A stretch of 10,927 nt of DNA from Lysobacterales bacterium (GTDB lineage: Bacteria; Pseudomonadota; Gammaproteobacteria; Xanthomonadales; Marinicellaceae). The DNA lies in assembly GCA_015494035.1 (NCBI GenBank), contig WGBZ01000207.1, positions 1 through 10,927 on the forward strand. The letters are read 5' to 3'. Every line of letters starts with the position of its first letter. Position 1 is the first letter of the stretch. The notes under the pieces are model-generated. The model ran no database searches, had not been told where the DNA came from, and saw only the letters and a list, made by a program, of their open reading frames with translations. Of this stretch, positions 1 through 6,257 are shown piece by piece. A program made the position numbers and the translations under genes.

Positions 1-321
1 GCCATCGCCCGGCCTGTCTTCCTGGCAACGCAGCTCAAAAGGCTGTCCCGGCTTGAGCTCCACTTGGCCGTCGGCAAAACGGCCCACCCGGATTTTGGGG
101 CCTTGCAGGTCCTGCAGGATGCCCACACGCACGCCACTATTTTCCGCCGCGGCGCGAATGTTATTGACGTTGGTGCGATGCTGTTCGGCCGAACCGTGGG
201 AAAAATTAAGCCGAAACAGGTTGACGCCTGTCTGGATAAGAGTCTGGATCATTTCGGGACTTTCGCAGGCAGGCCCAAGGGTGGCGACAATTTTGGTGCT
301 GCGTTTTTGCTCGGTGGTCAT
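1..321 (-). CDS. pyk: Pyruvate kinase, N-terminal part (cut by window edge)
   Basis: Pyruvate kinase transfers phosphate from phosphoenolpyruvate to ADP, the last step of glycolysis, in the cytoplasm. The 107 visible residues begin MTTEQKRSTKIVATLGPACE and continue with the family's NLFRLNFSHGS segment (phosphate and substrate-binding Arg and Asn), then ILQDLQGPKIRVGRF, which leads into the beta-barrel B domain. The frame stays open to base 1, so the rest of the roughly 470-480-residue protein lies outside the window. The ATG at 319-321 is preceded by GGAG about 11 bases upstream, and no better start is seen. A sigma-70-like promoter lies upstream at 361-389. Bacteria often carry two pyruvate kinases (PykA and PykF types), and this fragment does not allow a choice between them. 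Confidence 0.95.
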   Translation of the reverse strand, partial: MTTEQKRSTKIVATLGPACESPEMIQTLIQTGVNLFRLNFSHGSAEQHRTNVNNIRAAAENSGVRVGILQDLQGPKIRVGRFADGQVELKPGQPFELRCQEDRPGDG

Positions 322-360
322 GCGTGACGGGTGCTCCGGTTTGGTGTGGTTAGTGGTGTT

Positions 361-389
361 CTTTTACCCTGCACGGGATGCTTGTTCAA
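361..389 (-). promoter_or_regulatory. Sigma-70-type promoter for pyk
   Basis: Read on the minus strand, TTGAAC (384-389) and TAAAAG (361-366) are separated by exactly 17 bases, a good match to the -35/-10 consensus. It would give a leader of about 30-35 bases before the pyk ATG. This rests on motif match only. Confidence 0.55.
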
Positions 390-464
390 AGCGTGTTGCA
401 GAGAAAGTTACCATGAAAAAAACAGGATTGATAGCCACAAACCTGGTGCTATCCGGATTTCGGG

Positions 465-470
465 TAAAAT
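465..470 (+). promoter_or_regulatory. Possible -10 box for the zinc-ribbon gene
   Basis: TAAAAT lies about 50 bases upstream of the ATG at 522. No convincing -35 box is found at the correct spacing. A weaker alternative is TTGATA (428-433) with TATCCG (450-455), 16 bases apart. The gene must have a promoter in 390-510 because the upstream gene is divergent. Confidence 0.3.
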
Positions 471-521
471 TGATGCAACACATCATCAACAGGCACAGCC
501 CGCACGGGCAAGGAGAAAATC

Positions 522-884
522 ATGGCGTTAATCAAATGTCCTTCGTGCGATGCGCGCGTCTCAAGCGTTGCCAGCCAGTGCCCGGAGTGCGGCTTTGATC
601 TGGCCGCGGGCATGGCGGATGAGGAAACCCTGCGCACGCTGCGCAACCGGCGTTATCGGGATCGCATGTACGTGCTCAAGATGCTTTCGTTTGCGGCTAT
701 GGCCATTGCCATGATAGGCGCCATTCCCATGCTGTTTCATTACATCAACGCCATCGAGGCGGGCATCCCGGCGCAGCTGATGGATCACTGGGGCGTCTAC
801 CTGGTGGGCATCGGTTTTGTGTTCTACCTGATTGTGCGGGTGCGCATGTTGTCGATGAAAAGCGCTCATCGGCGCGGACAATAG
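522..884 (+). CDS. Small zinc-ribbon protein with two membrane segments, function unknown
   Basis: This 120-residue protein opens with a zinc-ribbon knuckle pair, CPSC (Cys6, Cys9) and CPEC (Cys20, Cys23), expected to bind one zinc ion. A charged stretch follows at about residues 33-50 (RTLRNRRYRDR), then a hydrophobic segment at about 52-73 and a second at about 89-107, and an Arg/Lys-rich tail. The likely topology is a cytoplasmic N-terminal ribbon on a two-helix inner-membrane hairpin. The start is well supported: AAGGAG at 510-515 lies six bases from the ATG. It is divergent from pyk and convergent with hsp20, so context gives no functional clue. I do not recognise a characterised family. 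Zinc-ribbon membrane proteins of this size are common and usually annotated as hypothetical. Confidence 0.85.
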   Translation: MALIKCPSCDARVSSVASQCPECGFDLAAGMADEETLRTLRNRRYRDRMYVLKMLSFAAMAIAMIGAIPMLFHYINAIEAGIPAQLMDHWGVYLVGIGFVFYLIVRVRMLSMKSAHRRGQ

Positions 885-892
885 GTGCTTAA

Positions 893-1049
893 GGAAGCTC
901 TGGTCGAATAGTGAACTCGCTTCTCATACCTGAAATGTCCGATAACTGCGTTGAAGTTCTTGCCAATAGCCCGCTATTGGCAAGAACTTCGCCTTGTTCT
1001 CGAACATTTCCGGCATAACCTGCTTCGTCCAGATTCGACCAGAGCTTCC
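893..1049. mobile_element. Palindromic MITE-like element, copy 1 (subfamily A)
   Basis: This 157-bp element has inverted termini GGAAGCTCTGGTCGAAT at both ends and is flanked by ttaa (889-892 and 1050-1053), read as a 4-bp target duplication. The two halves are imperfect reverse complements along their whole length and meet at a centre GCCAATAGC-cc-GCTATTGGC, so either strand can fold into one long hairpin. It carries no plausible gene. It lies 4 bases past the zinc-ribbon stop codon (the target repeat fills the gap) and before the convergent hsp20 terminator. Transcripts of the zinc-ribbon gene should therefore end in or beyond it. It is closest to copy 5, but in the opposite orientation. 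Confidence 0.88.
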
Positions 1050-1093
1050 TTAAGAAGGTTTTTGGGTTTCTGCCTAATGCGGACAGGGTAAAT

Positions 1094-1125
1094 AAAAAAG
1101 GCCCGCCCTGAATCCAGAGCAGGCC
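1094..1125 (-). terminator. Intrinsic terminator of hsp20
   Basis: On the minus strand, GGCCTGCTCTG, a GATT loop and CAGGGCGGGCC form an 11-bp stem (two G-T wobbles), followed directly by six T residues. It lies about 20 bases past the hsp20 stop. There is no T-run in the plus direction, so it should act only for hsp20. Confidence 0.88.
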
Positions 1126-1146
1126 CCAGAGGGAGTCTGGTCGCTA

Positions 1147-1647
1147 TCAGGCGACTTTATGCGCGCTGGTTTCCCGCACTTCGGCGCTTTCAGCCGCTTC
1201 GGCGGAAGATTCCAGCAGCGACTGACTGCCAATTTCAATCCGTCTTGGCTTCATGGCCTCGGGAATTTCTTTCACCAGTTCAATGGTTAACAGGCCATTG
1301 TCCATGTGTGCGCCCACCACGCGAACGTGGTCGGCAAGTTGGAACTTGCGTTCAAACGCACGGGTGGCAATGCCCCTATGCAGGAACTGGCGATTTTTTT
1401 CTTCCTTGACTTCCCGAACCTTGCCTCTGATGGTCAGCAGGTTGGGTTCGGTCAGGATTTCGATGTCATCCTTGTTGAAGCCGGCCAGAGCCAAGGTGAT
1501 TTTGTACTTGTCATCGCCTTCCACTTCGATGTTGTAAGGCGGGTAGGACAAGTTGCCTTGCTCGGTGCGGGCCACCTGATCAAGCAGGCTGGCCATGCGA
1601 TCAAAACCAATGGCAGTTCTGAAAAGTGGAGTGAAATCAACGTTCAT
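1147..1647 (-). CDS. ibpA: IbpA-type small heat-shock protein (Hsp20)
   Basis: This is an ATP-independent holdase chaperone that binds unfolding proteins and aggregates in the cytoplasm and hands them to the DnaK and ClpB system. The N-terminus NVDFTPLFRTAIGFDRMASL and the YPPYNIEV motif match enterobacterial IbpA/IbpB closely. The alpha-crystallin domain spans about residues 38-125, with AFERKFQLADHVRVVGA and the family signature GLLTIEL. The C-terminal oligomerisation I-x-I motif is present in PRRIEIGS. At 166 residues it is about 25-30 longer than E. coli IbpA, the excess being an Ala/Glu/Ser-rich tail. I chose the ATG at 1645-1647, seven bases from GGAGG. An adjacent GTG at 1648-1650 would add one residue but is only four bases away. 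A sigma-32 promoter, a three-hairpin leader and a terminator make it a self-contained heat-shock unit. Confidence 0.95.
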   Translation of the reverse strand: MNVDFTPLFRTAIGFDRMASLLDQVARTEQGNLSYPPYNIEVEGDDKYKITLALAGFNKDDIEILTEPNLLTIRGKVREVKEEKNRQFLHRGIATRAFERKFQLADHVRVVGAHMDNGLLTIELVKEIPEAMKPRRIEIGSQSLLESSAEAAESAEVRETSAHKVA

Positions 1648-1648
1648 C

Positions 1649-1745
1649 ACATATCCTCCCTATCAGCAATATGTTTTGACTTCCTCCGGTGTTTCCGCTG
1701 AAACCACCGGAGCCCACATTGTCCACAGGCCAAAGCCCTGTGGAT
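1649..1745 (-). promoter_or_regulatory. ROSE-like RNA thermometer in the hsp20 leader
   Basis: The predicted leader of about 97 bases folds into three successive hairpins (5' to 3' on the minus strand). Hairpin I at 1743-1723 has stem CCACAGG/CCTGTGG. Hairpin II at 1712-1684 pairs CTCCGGT with ACCGGAG and GTTTC with GAAAC, leaving one bulged G. Hairpin III at 1674-1649 pairs ACATAT with ATATGT, continues T-G, skips one G, then pairs CT with AG. Hairpin III buries the Shine-Dalgarno AGGAGG-like stretch and places the TTGCT motif opposite AGGA, as ROSE elements of ibpA genes do. The known role of such elements is to block ribosome access at low temperature and melt on heating. The fold was done by eye. 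Confidence 0.8.
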
Positions 1746-1752
1746 GCCTTGA

Positions 1753-1780
1753 TTATGGGGATTGGTGGCAGAATTTCAAG
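1753..1780 (-). promoter_or_regulatory. Sigma-32 (RpoH) heat-shock promoter of hsp20
   Basis: On the minus strand, CTTGAAA (1774-1780) is followed by a 13-base spacer and CCCCATAA (1753-1760), almost exactly the sigma-32 consensus CTTGAAA-N(11-16)-CCCCATNT. The predicted start of transcription is near 1745, immediately before the first leader hairpin. Confidence 0.9.
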
Positions 1781-1846
1781 GGGTAGAAAGGGCCGTAAAG
1801 AGCTGAAATGGCAGAGATAAACTGGAGAGTCCGGGCCGGCTATTAG

Positions 1847-2006
1847 GGAGCCTCTGATCGAATCGTGACACGGCATCTTGTGGCGTAAAATTGTCCATTT
1901 CTGCGTTGCAAACCTTCACAATAGCTCGCTATTGCGTGCGGTTTGCGCCTTGAACTGAACAATTTTTCACGACAATCTGCTCGCGCCAGATTCAATCAGA
2001 GGCTCC
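1847..2006. mobile_element. Palindromic MITE-like element, copy 2 (subfamily B)
   Basis: This 160-bp element has ends GGAGCCTCTGAT and ATCAGAGGCTCC and is flanked by ttag (1843-1846 and 2007-2010). Its halves are imperfect reverse complements, centred on CAATAGC-tc-GCTATTG. The right-hand target repeat contains the ubiA stop codon (2007-2009, TAA on the minus strand), so insertion happened precisely at the end of ubiA. No intrinsic terminator is seen between ubiA and the hsp20 promoter, so ubiA mRNA probably carries this element in its 3' end. It has the same orientation as copy 4, with only about five differences in the first 79 bases. Confidence 0.9.
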
Positions 2007-2894
2007 TTAGCGAGCCAGGTAAGCGGCCAGGATGCCGACAAAAATGGCCATGCCCACCCAGTTATTGCTCACAAAGGCCCGAAAACACTGCTCCGGGTCG
2101 CGTTCTTCGATGATAGCCAATTGCCACAGGAACAGCGCCGCTGCGGTCAACAGGCCCAGGTAATACCACCAGTTCAGGCCCAGTTTCAGCCCCAGTAGCA
2201 GCATGACAAACAGGAATAGTGCCTGAATGATGCCGGTAATGACCCGATCCAGTTCGCCAAAAAGGATGGCAGTGGATTTGACGCCGATTTTCAGGTCGTA
2301 CGGGCGGTCGATCAGCGCGTAAATGGTGTCGTAGGCGGTGGTCCACAATATGGCGGCAATAAATAGCAGCCAGGCTTCGGCCGGGATTTCTCCACGCACT
2401 TCGGCAAAGGCCATGGGAATGCCCATGGCAAAGGCCATGCCCAGATACACCTGCGGCAACCAGGTGTATCGCTTCATGAAAGGATAAGTGGTGGCCAGGA
2501 AAACCGCTACAAAAGCCAGTTTGACCGTCAAGGGTTTCAAGGCCAGTAACAACAGCGCGGCCAGTCCAATCAGGGCAAAAAACAGCGCGTAGGCGTGTGG
2601 CACGGGCACTTCTTTGCTGGCCAGCGGCCGGTTCCGGGTTCGGGCCACGTGGCCATCGAAGCCCCGGTCAGCTATGTCATTGATTACGCAACCGGCCGAG
2701 CGCATGAGGAACACACCCAGCACAAATACGATCAGGGTTTTGATGTCCGGCAGGCCTTCGGCGGCAATCCACAGCGCCCACAAAGTGGGCCACAGCAACA
2801 ACAAGGTGCCGATGGGGCGGTCCAGCCGCATCAGGCGAAAGTAGGGGTCAAGTTTCTTAAGCAGCGCTTTGAGCTGCGGTTGGCCATTGGGCAT
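2007..2894 (-). CDS. ubiA: 4-hydroxybenzoate octaprenyltransferase
   Basis: UbiA attaches the polyprenyl tail to 4-hydroxybenzoate, the first membrane-bound step of ubiquinone biosynthesis, at the inner membrane. The 295 residues have the usual family length and about eight or nine hydrophobic helices. Both Asp-rich motifs that bind Mg-prenyl diphosphate are present: NDIADRGFD at about 72-80, followed by GHVARTRNRPL, and YDTIYALIDRPYD at about 188-200, followed by LKIGVKSTAILFG. The start at 2892-2894 has no good Shine-Dalgarno (AGACCCCC precedes it), but the N-terminal RLMRLDRPIGTLLLLWPTLWAL aligns with E. coli UbiA. No ubiC (chorismate lyase) lies beside it in this window. It is divergent from trmL, with 56 bases between them. 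Its stop codon lies in the target duplication of palindromic copy 2. Confidence 0.97.
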   Translation of the reverse strand: MPNGQPQLKALLKKLDPYFRLMRLDRPIGTLLLLWPTLWALWIAAEGLPDIKTLIVFVLGVFLMRSAGCVINDIADRGFDGHVARTRNRPLASKEVPVPHAYALFFALIGLAALLLLALKPLTVKLAFVAVFLATTYPFMKRYTWLPQVYLGMAFAMGIPMAFAEVRGEIPAEAWLLFIAAILWTTAYDTIYALIDRPYDLKIGVKSTAILFGELDRVITGIIQALFLFVMLLLGLKLGLNWWYYLGLLTAAALFLWQLAIIEERDPEQCFRAFVSNNWVGMAIFVGILAAYLAR

Positions 2895-2915
2895 GGGGGT
2901 CTGGCAACGTATAAT
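2887..2915 (+). promoter_or_regulatory. Sigma-70 promoter of trmL
   Basis: TTGGGC (2887-2892) and a perfect TATAAT (2910-2915) are separated by 17 bases, giving a leader of about 30 bases before the ATG at 2951. The -35 box overlaps the first codons of the divergent ubiA gene. Confidence 0.65.
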
Positions 2916-2950
2916 GCAAAGCCCTATTTTATCAGAAGGCCCGCAGCCGC

Positions 2951-3415
2951 ATGTTTCACATTGTGCTCTATGAGCCGGAAATTCCGCCCAACACCGGTAA
3001 TATCATGCGCCTGTGTGCCAACACTGGCGCGCACTTGCACCTGATTCATCCCCTGGGCTTTTCACTGCAGGAAAAAGCCCTGCGTCGGGCCGGGCTGGAT
3101 TACCGCGAGTGGGCCAGCGTCAGGCAGTATGCCGACTATGCCGATTTCACCCAGAAAAACCCGGACATTCGCCTGTTTGCCTGCACCACCAAAGCGGCAC
3201 GGTTTCACACCCGGCCAAGTTACCGAAGAGGCGAAGGGTTTTTGTTTGGACCGGAAACCCGGGGTTTGCCGGAAAGTCTGCTCGAATCCTTGCCGGAGGA
3301 ACAGAAAATCCGCATTCCTATGCAGCCGCACAGTCGCAGCCTGAATCTGTCCAACGCGGTGGCCGTGGTTTTGTATGAAGCCTTGCGCCAAAGTGACTTT
3401 GAAGGCCTGGGTTGA
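2951..3415 (+). CDS. trmL: tRNA (cytidine/uridine-2'-O-)-methyltransferase TrmL
   Basis: TrmL is a SPOUT-class, AdoMet-dependent methyltransferase that modifies the 2'-hydroxyl of the wobble nucleotide 34 in two tRNA-Leu isoacceptors. The 154-residue length equals that of E. coli TrmL (YibK). The N-terminal MFHIVLYEPEIPPNTGNIMR carries the conserved N-T-G-N-I-x-R motif. The knotted AdoMet site is seen as FLFGPETRGLP, and IPMQPHSRSLNLSNAVAVVLYEALRQ forms the last motif with the conserved Ser-Leu-Asn-Leu. It is a single-gene unit with its own promoter and a terminator about 30 bases past the stop. Confidence 0.97.
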   Translation: MFHIVLYEPEIPPNTGNIMRLCANTGAHLHLIHPLGFSLQEKALRRAGLDYREWASVRQYADYADFTQKNPDIRLFACTTKAARFHTRPSYRRGEGFLFGPETRGLPESLLESLPEEQKIRIPMQPHSRSLNLSNAVAVVLYEALRQSDFEGLG

Positions 3416-3442
3416 GCCGTATTCTGCCATTCTCTCCACAAA

Positions 3443-3465
3443 AAAAGCCGGCATAACCGGCTTTT
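3443..3465. terminator. Bidirectional intrinsic terminator between trmL and the protease gene
   Basis: AAAAGCCGG, a cataa loop and CCGGCTTTT form a 9-bp stem with T-tracts on both strands (longer on the minus strand, where seven or more T follow). It ends trmL in the plus direction and should also stop the convergent protease transcript after it has passed palindromic copy 3. Confidence 0.85.
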
Positions 3466-3492
3466 CGTGATGATTCCGGTTTTGTGGGTTAA

Positions 3493-3652
3493 GGAAGCTC
3501 TGATTGAATCTGGCGCGAGCAGATTGTTGTGGAAAATTGTTCAGTTCAAGGCGCAAACCGCACGTAATAGCAGGCTATTGCGAAGGTTTGCAACGCAGAA
3601 ATGGACAATTTGACGCCACAAGATGCCGTGTCACGATTCGATCAGAGCTTCC
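3493..3652. mobile_element. Palindromic MITE-like element, copy 3 (subfamily B)
   Basis: This 160-bp element has ends GGAAGCTCTGATTGAATC and GATTCGATCAGAGCTTCC and is flanked by ttaa (3489-3492 and 3653-3656). It is inverted relative to copies 2 and 4: the arm beginning GAATCTGGCGCGAGCAGATT is on its left here and on their right. The centre is AATAGC-agg-CTATT. It lies between convergent trmL and the S8 protease, ten bases past the protease stop codon, and beyond the shared terminator as seen from trmL. It should therefore be part of the protease mRNA 3' end. Confidence 0.9.
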
Positions 3653-3662
3653 TTAAGCGAGG

Positions 3663-6071
3663 CTATTCAAAGCCGTGCTGAAAAATCAGGTCCGTGCATG
3701 CTGAGGCCGCCGAGCCACTGATGCCGGTGGGCGTAATGGCCACCGTCAGTCGCGCATTGGGGCCCTGATTCGAGGCGTCATTGAGAACCACTTCACTGAA
3801 CACGGGCCCGGCATTGGTGCTGGTGACCTGGGCGCAAAAGGTCACGTCAATGCTTTCGCCCGGTTGCAGGGTAAAGCCGGCAGGCAGGCTGGAAAGCAGG
3901 TAATTGGCTGTATTCTGGGGTTGTACGTTCCAGTTGGTGACTTGTGAGCTGCGGTTGGTGAAGGTGCGATGCCAGACGCAGGTGCCGTTACAGTCGTTGG
4001 CGCGCAGGCTGGGAATATTCAGGCTGGCCGGATCGCCACCGCTGCCCGGGTTGGCCGCCAGGTAGTTGGCAAAGGTTTCGTTCATGGTCAACTTCGACAA
4101 GGCGGCCAGGCGCAGATCCACCATGCCACTGCCTACGTCATCGGGGGTGGCCTGCGTGCTGCCGTCTTCTTTTTTGGTGGTTTTGTCCGCAGTCATCATC
4201 AGGGCTGAACGGATTTCCGCCGGGCTCCAGTCCGGGTGCGCGGCCTTAATCAGGGCGGCAGAACCGGCCAGATGTGGGGAAGACATGGACGTGCCGCTGA
4301 TCATGCCGTACTGGGGTGCGGCCCCGGCATTATCGGCATAGGCCGCCATGATGTTGACCCCTGGGCCAGTGATGTCCGGCTTGGTCACGGAAAACGTGGT
4401 GTTTGGTCCGCGGAAGGAGAATGAGGCCAGCCGGTTGCCCAAACTGTCAATCAGGCGCCAGGTGGTGGTCGCCAGGATTTCAATGGTTGCTGCCGTGGGC
4501 AGGCTGCTGGTGATGAAGTCGCGCAAGGCTGTGCCATCGGCCAGCCCCACCATGACAGAGGGAATCGTGGTGGTGTTCAAGCCACCCATGACAATGGGAA
4601 CATCGCTGGCATTGTTGTAAACCACCACGGAAAGCGCGCCGGCGTTCATGGCATTATTGATCTTGTCGGCAAAAGCGCAGGAACCGCGGCTGATCAAAGC
4701 CACCGCGCCGGCAAATTCGTTGCCATTGGGCCAGGGGTTGCAGCCTTCAAAGTTGGACGGGTCCACATTGCCCGCATAAATGGCATTGGCATTGATATCG
4801 GCACCCAGTGCCGGGCCGCTGCCTTGCAGACCATACAGGTTCTGTGTGTTGGCCGGCGGTGTGCCCGGGCCGGTGGCGCTGACGTTGTTGCTGTTGGCGC
4901 GGTGGTGGGTGGAAGCGGCAATGGTCATGACCCAGGGGCCCAGGTGATTGACGTTGCCCACCGGATCCGGTGTGCCAGCGCTGGTGTTGCCAGCAGAAGC
5001 GGACACCACGATGCCGGCATTGACCGCGTCCAGAAACAACCGATCAGCGTCGTTCCAGGGGCTGAGGCCACCAGAGATAGAGAAGTTGATTACGTCCACG
5101 CCATCGGCAATGGCCTGGTTGATGGCGGCGGTGATGGCCGAGCCGGGGCAACTGTTTTCACACACGTCGTAGTTGATGATGTGCGCGTGCGGCGCCACGC
5201 CGGAAATACTGGGCGCATTGAGTGTGGCACCGGAGGTGGTGACAATAAAACCACCGGGCGGGGCGGTGATGGTATTGCCTGCGGCGGTGCTGGCTGTGTG
5301 CGAGCCGTGGCCGTTGGAATCTTCCGGGCCATCATTTTCTGCTGTCACCGCATCGGCAAAATCCCAGGCGCCGATGTGCTTGTCGTTACACACAAAAGCC
5401 GGGTTGAAGTTGGGGTTGTTCGGGTCGCACCAGCCAACAAAATTGCCAGCACCCAGCGGGTTGGCTGCGGAAAAATCATAGCCATCCTCGGGTGCATCGC
5501 TGAACGATGGATGGTCAAAGTTAATACCGGTATCAATCACACCAACGATTATCCCTTCGCCTTTGTTGGGCAGGTTGCCGGGCATATTGGTACCGCTCCA
5601 GAGGGTATCGGCACCAATCAGCAACGGGCCGGCATCCGTGTGCAGCTCGTAGTTTTTATCCGGTTCGACGCGTTTGATACCCTTGATGGTGGCCACTTTG
5701 GCGGCTTCTTCGGGGGTCAGGCGCACGGCCACGCCGTTCATGGCCAAGTCGTATTCAAAAACGGGAGTCACCGCCCGGCTCAATGCGCCCTGCATAGCGG
5801 CCAGTTTCTGTTGCTGCCGGCTTTTTAACCAGTGGCGGTATTCCACGGTGGCTGGCGAGCGGACATCCAGTTTGCGTTTTCCGGTCACGGCCGGGCTGGT
5901 GGCACGCAAGCCGGCTATGCCACCAGTGTAGCTGGCCACAGGTGGTTCCTCAAACTGAATTAGGTAAATGGCCTTGTCCGCGGCTTGTGTAGCAAAAGAC
6001 AGGCTTAAGGCAATGGCTGTCAGCACAGGCAAAAAGCCACGCTGACGGATGGACTGGATTGGTGAACTCAC
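3663..6071 (-). CDS. Secreted subtilisin-like (S8) serine protease with PA domain
   Basis: This is a predicted extracellular or periplasmic serine endopeptidase of 802 residues. A Sec signal peptide occupies about residues 1-31 (cleavage near ATQA-ADK), followed by an inhibitor-I9-like propeptide to about 145. The S8 domain has the catalytic triad Asp180 (GVIDTGI), His255 (NGHGSH) and Ser595 (GTSMSSPHLAG), with oxyanion Asn362 (SASAGN). A PA (protease-associated) domain is inserted at about 420-515 (GAVALISRGSCAFADKINNA). The C-terminal 130 residues look like a beta-rich, fibronectin-like region. The protein ends ACTDLIFQHGFE, a short tail after a Cys that may be a sorting or processing signal. 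Translation starts at a GTG, six bases after GGGAG. It is divergent from gltX and its stop lies ten bases from palindromic copy 3. All catalytic residues are present, so it is probably active. Confidence 0.93.
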   Translation of the reverse strand: MSSPIQSIRQRGFLPVLTAIALSLSFATQAADKAIYLIQFEEPPVASYTGGIAGLRATSPAVTGKRKLDVRSPATVEYRHWLKSRQQQKLAAMQGALSRAVTPVFEYDLAMNGVAVRLTPEEAAKVATIKGIKRVEPDKNYELHTDAGPLLIGADTLWSGTNMPGNLPNKGEGIIVGVIDTGINFDHPSFSDAPEDGYDFSAANPLGAGNFVGWCDPNNPNFNPAFVCNDKHIGAWDFADAVTAENDGPEDSNGHGSHTASTAAGNTITAPPGGFIVTTSGATLNAPSISGVAPHAHIINYDVCENSCPGSAITAAINQAIADGVDVINFSISGGLSPWNDADRLFLDAVNAGIVVSASAGNTSAGTPDPVGNVNHLGPWVMTIAASTHHRANSNNVSATGPGTPPANTQNLYGLQGSGPALGADINANAIYAGNVDPSNFEGCNPWPNGNEFAGAVALISRGSCAFADKINNAMNAGALSVVVYNNASDVPIVMGGLNTTTIPSVMVGLADGTALRDFITSSLPTAATIEILATTTWRLIDSLGNRLASFSFRGPNTTFSVTKPDITGPGVNIMAAYADNAGAAPQYGMISGTSMSSPHLAGSAALIKAAHPDWSPAEIRSALMMTADKTTKKEDGSTQATPDDVGSGMVDLRLAALSKLTMNETFANYLAANPGSGGDPASLNIPSLRANDCNGTCVWHRTFTNRSSQVTNWNVQPQNTANYLLSSLPAGFTLQPGESIDVTFCAQVTSTNAGPVFSEVVLNDASNQGPNARLTVAITPTGISGSAASACTDLIFQHGFE

Positions 6072-6219
6072 GGTGTACTCCCTCTGTTTCTCGGAAATGT
6101 AACATTTTGTTTTGAATGCTGACTTCTATGGAGGCCAGCTAGACGGTGCCCAGACACTACCTTTGTTTCCGGGGTGAATCAAGATGAGAAGACAAAAAAG
6201 GCCGAAAATTCCCGCCATT

Positions 6220-6228
6220 TGCTAAAAT
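6220..6228 (+). promoter_or_regulatory. Extended -10 promoter of gltX
   Basis: TGCTAAAAT matches the extended -10 form TGnTATAAT with one mismatch. No clear -35 box is present at 17 bases, as expected for this class. The leader would be about 23 bases. The rest of the 186-bp divergent region must also hold the protease promoter, which I could not identify. Confidence 0.5.
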
Positions 6229-6257
6229 AGCCGATTCTTTTTCGCGGATTCCGTTAA

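Noticed and set aside
53..598. A 181-codon plus-strand frame across the pyk start and the zinc-ribbon start
   Set aside because: It overlaps both pyk (antisense) and the zinc-ribbon gene in another frame. The internal start MKKTGLIATN has no good ribosome site and the sequence has no family resemblance.
893..1049. Element as a simple rho-independent terminator or structured RNA gene
   Set aside because: No T-tract follows the hairpin on either strand at any copy. Copies 3 and 4 are accompanied by a separate, ordinary terminator.
1648..1650. GTG as the start codon of hsp20
   Set aside because: It is only four bases from GGAGG, while the adjacent ATG at 1645-1647 has ideal spacing and gives the N-terminus aligned with IbpA.
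1637..1876. Short minus-strand frames starting MPCHDSIRGS that recur at copies 2 and 4
   Set aside because: They are translations of the palindromic element arm running into flanking DNA. They recur only because the element is repeated and lack ribosome sites.
4824..5828. A 334-codon open frame on the plus strand
   Set aside because: It lies fully antisense to the S8 protease, whose catalytic motifs prove the minus frame. Its translation is Gly/Val/His-rich without recognisable domains, a usual shadow of GC-rich coding DNA.
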